Counted from the first letter of the stretch, positions 1 through 9,700 are shown. The stretch is 12,481 nucleotides of DNA from Goniomonas avonlea (GCA_003573635.1 QUTJ01031527.1:1-12481); one strand, 5' to 3'. Translations and numbers: made by a program. The notes: generated by a model not told the origin, from the sequence alone.

Positions 1-81
1 TGGGCAGGTTCGCACCCTCGCTCGATGTGCGACAGCGACGCAGGCGCTCGTCACGTTATGTATGTTGTTAGAATCCAGTGT

Positions 82-106
82 CGGGTCGACCCGTATATAA
101 ACCAAT
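82..106 (+). promoter_or_regulatory. Palindrome plus TATA-like box and CCAAT
   Basis: A perfect 12-bp palindrome (CGGGTCGACCCG, 82-93) abuts TATATAAA (94-101), followed by CCAAT (102-106). A pyrimidine-rich stretch follows at about 125-150, and an ATG at 168 opens a frame of only 20 codons. This could be a core promoter for a plus-strand transcript, but no plus-strand gene was found downstream, so the call rests on motifs alone. Confidence 0.25.
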
Positions 107-288
107 TCCTTTCCGCATCGTCCAATAGTTCTCTTTCCTCTTTTCCTCTCGCGAGAGCCGGGCAGAGATGGAACCCAGCAGTCTGAGGCGACCCGTGCCA
201 CAGCCGTGTGGTTACGAGGGCGCTGTGTGATTCCCTGTCTCGCCTCACACTTTGGGACGTGCTGTCTGTGCAGTGTCATGGTGTCCTG

Positions 289-373
289 CGTGAAATGGTG
301 TGCTGTGTCTGTGTGAAAAGGTGTGCTCTGGTTGTGTGAAATGGTGCGTTGTGTGAAATTGCGTGCAGTGTGG
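289..373. repeat. Degenerate TG-rich tandem repeat
   Basis: Imperfect repeats of a unit close to GTGTGAAATGGTGTGCTGT follow one another, with variants such as GTGTGAAAAGGTGTGCTCT and GTGTGAAATTGCGTGCAGT. Spacing and sequence drift, as in an old minisatellite. Confidence 0.6.
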
Positions 374-500
374 AATGCCGGTGCGACAGTTGGCGTGCCC
401 CAAGTGCACGGCTCACACAATCCAGCCCTCTGCAAACGCCTACAATTCCCCAACCCTGTTCACTCGTATCCAGCATCGAATACATCTCCGGGTAATGTTC

Positions 501-549
501 GTGTGTGTGCGCGCGCGCGCGTGCGTGCGTGCGTGCGTGCGTGCGTGTG
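501..549. repeat. GT/GC/GTGC simple repeat
   Basis: The stretch runs from (GT)n through (GC)n into (GTGC)n and is strictly alternating purine-pyrimidine for almost 50 bp. A shorter relative of the same kind lies at 1174-1198. Such tracts can adopt Z-DNA under supercoiling; no function is shown here. Confidence 0.85.
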
Positions 550-751
550 GTACCAAGGACGGCCGTTGCACGTGCGCCATCAATCGACCGGCTTGAGCTC
601 CCCCGATCAATCCCACACCGCGAAATATTGAAGCAAACGCCGCGCCATCAGCACGTGCAAGTGTGATCGTGCAACAATGAGGTCCAGAGAGGTTTCGGTT
701 GACAAGTACAATGTTATTCTCTTGGTGCAGGAGATAGTTCTTGGCAGGACA

Positions 752-3607
752 TCAGACCAGGCTCCGCCCTGTCTCGAGCGACAGGGAAGGATGAACCTGC
801 TGCAGCGCGTCACCCACCCGTCCGAGAGAGGCAGCGCGAGGGAGGAACGGAGAGAGACTCCGCAGCAGCAGCGAGGAGGGCACACAGAGAGCATGCACTG
901 GAAGAGCACACCATGCTAAGTGACCCGGGGTCGCAGGTTCCGACAGAGGGGCCACAAGGGAGGAGCACACAAGGAGGTGCAAAGAACAATCAACTCACTT
1001 GCTGAGGGGTCGCAGCTCGTTTCCTGATCCAGAGGCAACGTGTCCTGGGGCAGACATCAGCAGGCAAAAAAGTAAGACAGCAATGTGACGTCGAGACATC
1101 ACCGTGACAAAAATCGTCGCAAGACTGTGAAGTCAGAAAGTGACAAGGCGGTCACTCATTGCAGGACTGCGTCCGTGTGTGTGCGCGCGCGTGTGTGGCT
1201 GCGACGTGTGACGTGACTAGGAGGTGATTGATCACCTCCTCTATGCCGCTTATACTTCACTTTATGCCGCTCACGCGCGGGCACACTTTCTCTGAATCCC
1301 TAGGAGCGACAAGGTTTAACGTGAGCGACCATGAAGACCCGGTGCAAGGTGCTTGACCACCAGGCCAGTGACGTTTGACGGTGTGGCGGGACTGAACAAG
1401 TGTTGCTGTGTGCGAGTCGCTGACTGTGTGATCGTGACTGCGCCTGCAGGCAAAAAGAAACGGTGAAACAGACCTGGAGTGCGACTGCAGTCATCTCCGG
1501 TAAGAAAAATCCTGCGAGCGAACCAACAGCCATAAGTGCGCAGGACGTCACCAAAGGAAGCGCAGGCGACTGGCCCTGCAGCGAGGCGATGACGTACTGC
1601 GCCACGAGAGCGCCGAGTCTGCCGGTGGCCGAGAGCAGCCCCCACGCCACCGCGCGCACCACAGTCGGAAACATCTCGCTGTTGTTCAGGTAAGCACATC
1701 AACGTTGATGCGAAGGAGTGGTTTATCGATTACCTCATGAAAAAGAAGGCCTCAATGCATCTTACCTTGACATGACATCCAAGGCATTCCAAGCTCCGAG
1801 AGAGATCCCGTTGAACAAGCACGCAGTCAACGTGGCTGACCACTGGGCGTCTGCAAAAACAAACCCAAGGCTGCACACGGCTGCTCCAAACATGCTGCAT
1901 GCCAGGAGTCTGCGGCGCAACGTCAAGCAGACGAGCGCTGTCAACATCCGGCTGTGTCAACATCCGGCTGTGTCAACATCAGGCAGCATCAGCAGACAGG
2001 GAAATGATTGACTCCATGATTAACGGAGCGCGGAGTGCCACACAATCAAGCAGAGCCAATGTGTGTCAAGTCAGGCCATCCGGGCCTCCCAGGATAACTT
2101 GCGACGCGGAATCCTCAATTATCCAGGCCAAGAAGTATGGGAAGAGAGGAAGACGTGACCTACCTACGACGGCCTACAACGTCGGCCAGCAGTGCACTCA
2201 AGATATTCCCGGGCAAGTTGGCAGCAGAGACGTAGAACGCCATCTTAAACACATTCTCTTCCTCAATGCCACGGTCTTTAAACAAGGTGGGGAACCAGAG
2301 TAGCAGGCCGTACCACCCAAAGTTTAGGGTGAAAAACACAACCAACTGGAAGAGATGGTCAACAGAAGGCCCACAACGAACAAAAGACCAGTCATGGAAG
2401 AAAATGCAGACCAAAATCATGTGCATGCACCAGAATTCCAAGGGGTGTTGCCAAAGACTGACACACCTGCAGCACAAAAATGCGGCGAAGGGGGGGTCGG
2501 AGAAGAGTCAACATCATATCCTTCAAATCTTGCATCCAGCTCTCGGACTTTGTCCCTCGGTCATCGAAATGAAGGACGAGATCTGATCAAGTCTCAACTG
2601 CGTGTCACGCGAGAGTACGCGCACCGTCTGGGACCAAGTGTTTCCTGCCGGCTGACGACGCAAAACTGTTTCACAATGAGGGAAACACGACGAACAACAA
2701 CAATAAAACCTACCGCCGCAACACCGAGACAGCCTCGGAATGCCTTCCGTGCAGTAACAGAAATCGTGGCGACTCAGGGACGATAGCACACGTCAAGATC
2801 AGACACAGGCCCGATGGAACTGCTGCAACATACGCCAGAGCAGTCCAGTGATACCGATTTATTCCAAGCAGAATCCAAGCAGCGGCAGCTATGAATACAC
2901 TGATAGGGAGTGAGGATGCAGGAGCGAGAACGAAACAACGCACCTGCCGACCATCCAAAAAGCAGCAACACCGGCGACGAGATAGAGGCCCCTGAGGAAT
3001 ACTTCAGCAAACACGGAACTCAAAAGCATGAATAAGGAAGCAAGGGGACCTGCGTCGTGCAGGTATCAGCTCAGCAGCAAGAGAAAATACGATTGGGACG
3101 GCGCCTCCAACGCCAAAACCGGCGCCGAAACGAAAGGTCGCCATCCAAATGAAGAGCTGGTTCGGAGCTGCCCATATGGAACACGCAGCAAATAATACTC
3201 CACACACACAATTGATACCCATTGCCGTGGCAAGACATATTCGTCGCCCAATCCTGCGGGACGTCTCAAGACTCAGATCACGAACTTGGAAGCTCACTTG
3301 TCACTCATGTAACCAAGTACAATTGCTCCAACAAGCATTCCTGCAAACACAGAACTTGATAGTGTTCCCTTTTCACCAGCGTCAAAGTCAAGCTCAGTGA
3401 TGATATAGCCGATACTGAGGATTTCTGTCGCATCTGCCGCATTGCCTGGTATCCAAGTTAGGCCTGGCCGGAAACCACTTCACACGGACCGATCCCACAA
3501 GTTAACACTGCCAAAAGCTGGATAGAACTCACACCAATTGCATCAAGAACATCGTCAAACACGACTCTGGATGAAAGGGACCTCAGAAGAGGTACCTTGC
3601 CTTGCAT
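752..3607 (-). CDS. MFS transporter, SV2/SVOP-like, 12 exons
   Basis: A 12-helix secondary transporter of the major facilitator superfamily, probably carrying a small organic solute across a membrane; the substrate cannot be read from sequence. Exons (minus strand): 3607-3490, 3445-3298, 3253-3050, 2991-2944, 2899-2714, 2665-2625, 2582-2467, 2345-2164, 1909-1766, 1678-1474, 1044-999, 897-752. Phases agree at every junction, giving about 527 residues from the ATG at 3605-3607. Family marks: acidic first helix (NAADATEIL), the loop 2-3 motif GYMSDKIGRR (84-93), IPARRRG after helix 4, PESPRFLL (214-221), PPLRRIFVL before helix 7, LNFGWYGLLLW, the second loop motif LLADVVGRRR (339-348), and SEMFPTVVRA with GRLGA near the end. 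The match continues across the long last-but-one intron into LQDT, which resembles the LQ(D/E) ending of relatives. Exons 11-12 are the weakest part. Alternatively exon 10 continues, with or without a 30-nt intron at 1473-1444, to a stop at 1300. The start lies 174 bp from the divergent LIM-peptidase gene. Confidence 0.88.
1174..1198. repeat. GT/GC simple repeat inside a transporter intron
   Basis: A short alternating purine-pyrimidine run of GT, GC and GT steps, of the same type as the tract at 501-549. It lies in the inferred 429-nt intron (1473-1045) of the transporter gene. Confidence 0.7.
1219..1240. repeat. Perfect 10-bp inverted repeat, 2-nt centre
   Basis: The left arm AGGAGGTGAT (1219-1228) and right arm ATCACCTCCT (1231-1240) are exact reverse complements around TG. 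A nine-base direct repeat TATGCCGCT follows at about 1242 and 1263. The site lies in an inferred intron of the minus-strand transporter, or just past its stop codon if the gene ends at 1300. It could be a dimeric protein-binding site or a short RNA hairpin. Confidence 0.75.
1937..1982. repeat. 16-bp tandem repeat in transporter intron 8
   Basis: The unit GCTGTGTCAACATCCG occurs about three times: a copy lacking two bases at 1937-1950, a perfect copy at 1951-1966, and a copy ending CAG instead of CCG at 1967-1982. It sits just upstream, in transcript sense, of the acceptor for exon 9. Confidence 0.85.
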
Positions 3608-3781
3608 AGTCGAGAAGTTTTTGCTCGCGAGATTGTCCTAGTTCCGTGATCAACGGATGGGGTTCAATAATAATCAGCAAGTCGCGAAATTGTTTTAGAT
3701 AGATAGATAGATACCACGGCCGGCGGTTGGCCAGCTGCTGGCAGCCTGGGCGTCGCAGGTCGCAAGTACTCGATTGGTCAC
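3608..3781. promoter_or_regulatory. Shared divergent promoter region
   Basis: These 174 bp separate the ATG of the minus-strand transporter (3607) from the ATG chosen for the plus-strand LIM-peptidase gene (3782). They must therefore hold both promoters and 5' leaders unless a leader intron lies further out. Visible elements are a CTCGCGAG palindrome near 3634, a TAGA tetranucleotide repeat (3696-3713), a GC-rich patch (3716-3750), and a CCAAT box on the minus strand (ATTGG, about 3773-3777). No clear TATA box is visible on either strand. The frame of the plus-strand gene stays open upstream of 3782 to a stop at 3704-3706 and an AG lies at 3757-3758, so an upstream exon is possible. Confidence 0.5.
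3696..3713. repeat. (TAGA)n microsatellite
   Basis: Four and a half TAGA units lie in the spacer between the two divergent genes. Confidence 0.9.
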
Positions 3782-6700
3782 ATGGATGTCGCAGTTGGGA
3801 GGCACACACGGGAAAGCTTCTCCTCGATTACAAGGAGTTACGTCGACTCATCTGTTGCCACCGAGTGCTGCGAATGCTCTCAGCCGATCCACGGCACAGT
3901 TGTGAATGCGCTCGGCCGCTCATTCCATCCTCAGCACTTTCGTTGCAAGTGGTGTGGGACACCGTTTGATTCTTCACAGCGCTTCTTCGAGCAAGATGGC
4001 GATCCTGCTTGCTCATCGTGTTTCCTTCACAAGTTTGCTGACATCTGTGCCGAGTGCAGACAGCCGATTGAGGGCGAAGAGATTCAGATGTTTGGTTTTC
4101 GGTTTCATCCTTGGCATGCAAATGTGCGCTTAGCTTTTCAGAGGCTTATCTGACACGTTTTCAGTGTGCCACTTGTCGGTGTCTGATCCAGCCCAATGCA
4201 AAGGTTTATCTGCACGAAGGGAAAATCTATTGTTTTGAGGATTTTTCGAAGCTGTTTGGACCCAGGTGCAACGGATGTAAGCAGCCCGTTGCAGAGCAAG
4301 GAGTTAACACTGGCCATATGTGGTTCCATCCGAGTACGTTTGCTGATACTCCTGTGCGTGCTTGAGCCTGACGTCAGCGCAGTGTGTTTTCGGTGTGCCA
4401 CTTGCTATGAGAGTGTCACTGCCGACGAGCACTTTGTCCACAACTTTCGGGTGCACTGTCTGAAGTGCAAAGATTTGGTCTTGGGTCCTCCGTGTGTTGA
4501 GTGTGAGGAACCTGTTGGCCAGCGTGCAATCGCCATCGACGGGTACGTGATGAAACGAGGGATCCCTAAAGTTATGACCTGACCAAAGACTTGGGAGATC
4601 CTTTAATACACAATGGCAGGAAGCACTATCATGATCGTTGTCTTCGTTGCACCGACTGCCAGAACACGGTGGTACCAACACAGGCGGGCCTGTGGCTGGA
4701 CAAGGTCTATTGCAAAGCGTGTCACACGCAGAAGTTCCGACCTTCGTGCCAAGTATGTCCCATGTGCTCAGAGAGAGAGATGTATTGTGTTTGCAATACG
4801 TGGCAGAGATTGCAGAGAATATAGCTTCGAAGAGAGTTAATTCACTCCCCTCGCAGTTCTGTGGGAGGAAAATTGACGGGATTGAGTGGGCAATCAATTG
4901 GTGGGAGCAAAATACTTGCAGCCATCACCGTCGAGCAGACACAGATTGCTTTGACTGTGGACGTGTTCTGCCACCAGCACAGTGGCATGCATACAGTGAT
5001 GGGCGAAAACAATGTTCAGCGTGCCAGGACAACGCCATCACATCTGTGCGCCAATTGCCTGTTTGTGACACCACTCTGAACAACCGAACTTGTAGCGGCA
5101 TGAGCGTCACTGTTGCCCCAGTCTCCTCCTCGTCGCTGCTCGAAACTTTTCTCTCTCTCCAACACTTTTCACGAGTCGTGGCACTGGCCTCCACTGTTCC
5201 TCAACCCAAGAATATTCTCCTTGTGCCGCATGACCAATTTCCCTGATGAGCTCTCAGCGTTCACCTGCGTGCCTCGTAAGAATAGATTTTTCGAAATCAC
5301 ATGCTCCACCAAGACGGCAACCTCTCTGTGACCTCTCCGCAACCTCTGGAGTGCTTGCTCCGAGATGTGACCTGTGCCCCTTAGTCCTTGACCTCCGAGA
5401 TGCGACCTGTGCCCCTTAGTCCTTGACCTCCGAGATGTGACCTGTGCCCCTTAGTCCTTGACCTCCGAGATGTGACCTGTGCCCCTTAGTCCTTGACCTC
5501 CGAGATATTGCGCTCGATCGACCTGTGGAACTGATGTATGCTTTTCACTCTGAAAATGTGCGAACCTGCGTTCGCCTTCGGGCCTGAGGTTGTCGGCTGC
5601 GGCAGGTGGAGGACGCCAACGCCTTGTGCGCCTCGGTGCGGAACTGGCTTGAGGGGGCCCTGGACGTGGAGGCGCCGTGTGTCCCAGTTGAACTTGTCAC
5701 GCAAAACGCACTCGTCGAACGGACCAACGTATGCATGCTTGTTAGCAAAGATATGTCCCAGATAGAGATGTCAGTGATACATGGAGGAGGGAATATTGTC
5801 GCTTGTGGACAGCTCCACGCCGACACCTCTCTGCTCACCGCCACAGTGTCACCGCTCTGACTAGAGGGGTGTCTGTGTTTTGTTGTGATGTTTAACTTGA
5901 GTTCCAGCGCTCGACCAGTGGGAGTGTGGCCGCCGCGCACAGCGCCCTCATGTGCACAGCTCTCACTGAAGTCGCTCTGCAAAAGCATGGCCCTGCCAAG
6001 CCTGGGCCAATATATCTCCTTCATGTACGAATTTCTTGTTCATACATCGAACAACATCCACGTTATCCTTGTTTCAATCTCGAAAGATGCCTCACGTTCA
6101 AATTCATTGTTCCACATCTCACCTTTTGTGTCACTTGGCGCTGTTCGCCCTCCATGGAGCGCTTACACTCTCGTTGCTTTAGGACTGCTGCCACATCTAG
6201 AAACATTTGGCACCCAACGGAATACAACATCCTCCACCTCCAAATTCCCTTCGTCTTTCTCCTCCGCACACATCTTCGTGGTATCCTCCACGATTCTTTG
6301 TTCGAGAAGCTGACAATGATTTGTAGCTGCACGATTCCATGCTCGGCTGACAATGATTTGTGGCTGCAGGGTCTGTCGTACGTCAGAGCTGGGCACACGT
6401 TGGCGCACGAACTTGGGCACTGCTGGCTGGCGCAGTTGGGGCTCTCTGGAATGCCTGCGCTAGTGCAAGAGGGGGTGTGCGACCTCTTGGCTCTTCTCTA
6501 CCTGCAGTCTCAGGTATGTCTCTCCAGTCCCACGTCGATCGTGCAAAAAGAGTTTGATCGATCGGCGGTCCTGTACCTGAGACAAGGTGCAGAGCGGAGC
6601 TCGACACCCACCCTCGACGCATTACGCAAGATGCACTGCACCTAGACACGCACACGCGCACTCTCGACGCACTATGCAAGGTGCCCTGCATGGAGTTCTA

Positions 6701-9700
6701 CACTCACGCACCCGGCTACAAGGTGCACCGAATGGAGTTCGACCCACACACACACACGTACACACATACACACAAGGTCCTGGCTATTCCTTTCGCTTTT
6801 CCCGTTGATGTCCGTGCGCGCGGCAATGGGGGAGCTTGTTCTCTGCAACTGAGTTTCGGAAACAACTGAGACGCTTGTGCAGTCAGCGCGGGAGGCACGA
6901 TTTAGGGAAGCTGTGCTGTGCAACAACCCACACCCCGTGTATGCTGCGAGTCTCAACAGGGCGAGGCAGGGATACGATTCTGTTCAAGGTTCGATGACTG
7001 GTGCGTCCATGTCTTGCCATTGGGTTCACCTTGCACTTCTGACTGTTCTTGAGCTTGACTCGCCTCTTCCTCCCTCCTTCGTCCGCCTTTCTCTCGCTTT
7101 TTTTCTCTCGCTGTCTGACAATTTGTCTTCGTCTCGCCCCTCACATGGAGTAACTCTCGCCTAGCGCTTGTGCAGCACCTGCGCTCTCACGGCCTGCTAG
7201 TGCCCGGCCAGCAACCAGAGTGTAATGTCTGCTCCCCCACCCACGCGCGAGACCAAGACTTCAACAAGGCCACGCCGTTGACTCGCTTGAGCAACAGCAA
7301 CAGCAGCGAGCACCAGATAGTTGCCAGCCCTCCTCCTGGGCCAGGATACGCCGGTCCCAGGTACACTTTTGAAAACTCAACTCCTTCGGATCTTGGGTCC
7401 ATTGTTGTGGCACGATGTCATGTGATGTCCGCGTGGTGCAAAGTCACACGATGTTCGTCGGCCCAGGCAACCTCTTTGCTGCCCCGCTGTCTTTTGTTGG
7501 CATGCCTCTCAGACGCGACAGGCGGCCAGGGAGCAGAAGCAAACTCACTCCGCTCTCCAATTCCCCCTCCATCACCGACGTGGCCGGCCACAAAGCTGGA
7601 AGTCCCGTGAGTTATGGCTCCACGTCTCGGAAATTCTTCTCTTTGTTTGCAGAAGGAATAAGCAACCAGAGACCGTGAAGTGTTGCTATGGTTTTCAAAG
7701 AGAGAGAGTCAACACAGTCAACTTGTGCGGCTCTTGTCCGGGCTTTCAATATTTTCAGATGTTCTTCACTGATGCATCTCTGTGTGAGTGCCCACACCGC
7801 AGCTTCCGCAGGTTCCTCCTCCACAACGCAGTGCCTCCCCCGCCCTGGCCTCTAAACATTCCACCCATGGTCGCGTGTCTGATGTGCCATCGCTGCCCAA
7901 CGATTCCACGGGATACAGCTCCAGTGCGCGGCCACCCCAAGCCTCAACAATATCCATTCCTCAAGGTAACAATTTTCGACTGCTTGTGCGAGATGGTGTG
8001 AAGTGCTGCGTTGGGCTCTGTTTGCCCAATAGTGTCCTCGGATCGATATTTGGAGATGTGTTGGTGCAAGCGCAGCAACGGACTCCCAGTCTTGTCTCGG
8101 CCCTCTAGACTCAGCACTTGTCAACGTCTTGTGTGTCGCAGCACTCTTGTCTCAGCACTTGACACAGTCTTGGCGCAGGTAATGCGAGGGGGCAGGCTGT
8201 TGGCTCCAGCGGCGTCTTCTCTCCTGACCGCGGCTCCGGCCGGGCCACGACCGCCGCAACCCTCAACTCAAACAGAATCGCCAACATTTCGTCGTCAGTG
8301 TTGACCCCAAGAGTCAACCCAATGGCCAAGTCGAACTTGGAAATACCTTCCAGCAAGCACTGGGGCAATGTGGTCGATGACAGCAACTCGCACAACGGCG
8401 CGGAGTGGGGGACCTCCTTCCACACCGTCTCCAAGTCCCTGGGCTCCCCGATGTCAACCCTCGGAGGCATGACCGCCTCTCGCTCCTCCATCGCGAAAAC
8501 GACAGTGTCGGCTTCCATTCTCAACCATCACCGTCAGCAACAGGTCATACCTCCACCCTCGCACCCTTGCCCACACTAGCCCACTTCCACACTCTTTTTA
8601 CGCCCTGCTGGTCGCACCACTTCCACGCTTTTTTTACACCCTGATTACGTAAATCTTTTTCGTGGATGACGCAAATCTTCTTCTTATTTTTCTCAAATAT
8701 ATGTTCGTGCTGAGTTTTTTTTGCTCCGTCACAATTCATGCTATGTGCGGGATGGGAGGTGGGTGATGTGATTTGGTGTTGGCGCGAGCACGCACCACGA
8801 TTTGGAGGCCGGAGTGAATATATTGGACGCGCTTGAATGGGCTTTTTTGCGAAGCTATCTGAGCTGTGTGTGCAGCGGCTGGACCAGGCACAGCAGCGCC
8901 TGAGGGAAGCGCAAGAGCGCAAAGCAGCCCTGGCACAGCAGTCACAGGTGCGTCCAATGACCTTGAAGTTGGTGTGCCGCTGGCATCCCGATTTTTTTAT
9001 AAGAGTGGTTTCTTAGGGACACATGCAACGCCCAGTTGTTATTCACTAAGTCGGCTGTTCAAAGATGACGCCGTGTGCACAGCGGAAGGGTAGCTCTGTG
9101 GCCGTGGTGTCGCCTCACTCTGTTTCTATCTCTGCAGTAGTCTGCGGTAGGAGCGGTTTCTGGTGTTGCGTCGCAGTGTTGGTTCTGTCTGAATGAGTGT
9201 GCGCAGGAGCGCTTTCTGCAGCAGCAGCGTCTGCGGCAGGAGCAGAGGGAGGAAAGAAACCAGCGCAACACGCATTGGGGAGTGCTCGGCGGTGACCGGA
9301 CCACCGTGGCGACCTTCACCAAGGACGAGGCCATGCACCGCGCGGCCGCTGCTGACGTGTTTGCCACCTACACCGACATGCAGCATCAGCTCTCCCAGCC
9401 GGTACATTCCCTGTTTGTCCCACGTGAACATGCCAGCCACTGGCACAATACACGCGCGCTCTGCACCCATACACTCCACCCTGACACTGCACCTGGCCTT
9501 ACACACTCACAGTCCTCCGCAGGCAGATGTCGCAGCAACTATATTCAACTCCAGCGTCGATTTTGCGGATGCACCAAGTGGTGAGGGGCCCCGGCCGCCC
9601 GAAGGCCGCAACTTGCAGACAACCTACGCTGCGGCAAATGCTGTGATTGGTGCGTGTGTATGAGATCCAGGGCTGTGAGTCCACACCGAGACGGCAGCCG

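Larger units (their letters stand above)
1..751. other. Repeat-rich spacer left of the transporter gene
   Basis: No coding region could be supported here. Short open frames exist on both strands, but none shows a recognisable domain, and none joins through plausible splice sites into a longer protein. The stretch holds degenerate TG-rich repeats (289-373), an alternating purine-pyrimidine tract (501-549) and a TATA-like box beside a palindrome (82-101). The right part, just below 752, should contain the 3' untranslated region of the minus-strand transporter. I found no perfect minus-strand AATAAA there. Confidence 0.5.
5606..7205 (+). other. DA1 peptidase domain (exons 6-10)
   Basis: Exons 6-9 and the start of exon 10 encode about 175 residues matching the DA1 catalytic domain. 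Exon 6 has an ANALCASVRNWLEG helix and a VELVTQNALVE segment. Exons 7-8 join as IYLLH-GLSYVRAGHTLAHE, like the family's ILVL(Y/F)GLPRLLTGSILAHE. The zinc motif is HELGHCW (424-430), where plant members have HEMMHAW. The downstream QEGVCDLLA (444-452) matches the EEG(I/M)xQ(V/M)xA segment, so E445 is the likely third zinc ligand. NNPHPVYAASLNRARQGYDS and the spliced QALVQHLRSHG match the conserved end of the domain. All expected catalytic residues are present, so the enzyme is probably active. Confidence 0.87.

Noticed and set aside
2355-2786. A 143-codon open frame on the plus strand
   Set aside because: It is antisense to transporter exons 5-8, shows no domain, and is a shadow of the conserved minus-strand coding sequence.
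3004-3060. An apparent frameshift in the transporter after IPARRR, suggesting a pseudogene
   Set aside because: A 58-nt intron from 3049 to 2992 (donor GTCCCC, acceptor CCTCAG) restores the frame and gives IPARRRGLYLVAG, a close fit to the family motif.
4304-4897. A 197-codon open frame on the minus strand, the second longest in the window
   Set aside because: It lies opposite the LIM exons 2-5, which have exact zinc-ligand spacing; the minus frame has no recognisable feature.
3782-5246. A stand-alone LIM-only protein ending at 5246
   Set aside because: The zinc module of exon 5 is of the DA1 type, and exon 6 continues the DA1 alignment in phase after intron 5. The frame to 5246 is intron read-through.
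5358-5506. A CRISPR-like array because of regular 35-bp repeats
   Set aside because: The repeats are directly tandem without unique spacers and lie in a eukaryotic intron.
5545-6024. A 159-codon minus-strand open frame
   Set aside because: It is antisense to exons 6 and 7 of the peptidase and is without motif or splice support.
5926-6645. One continuous 239-codon exon containing the HELGH motif
   Set aside because: The frame runs through two introns (6025-6369 and from 6514). The family match stops at IYLLH and resumes at GLSYV, with a donor and acceptor in the same phase.
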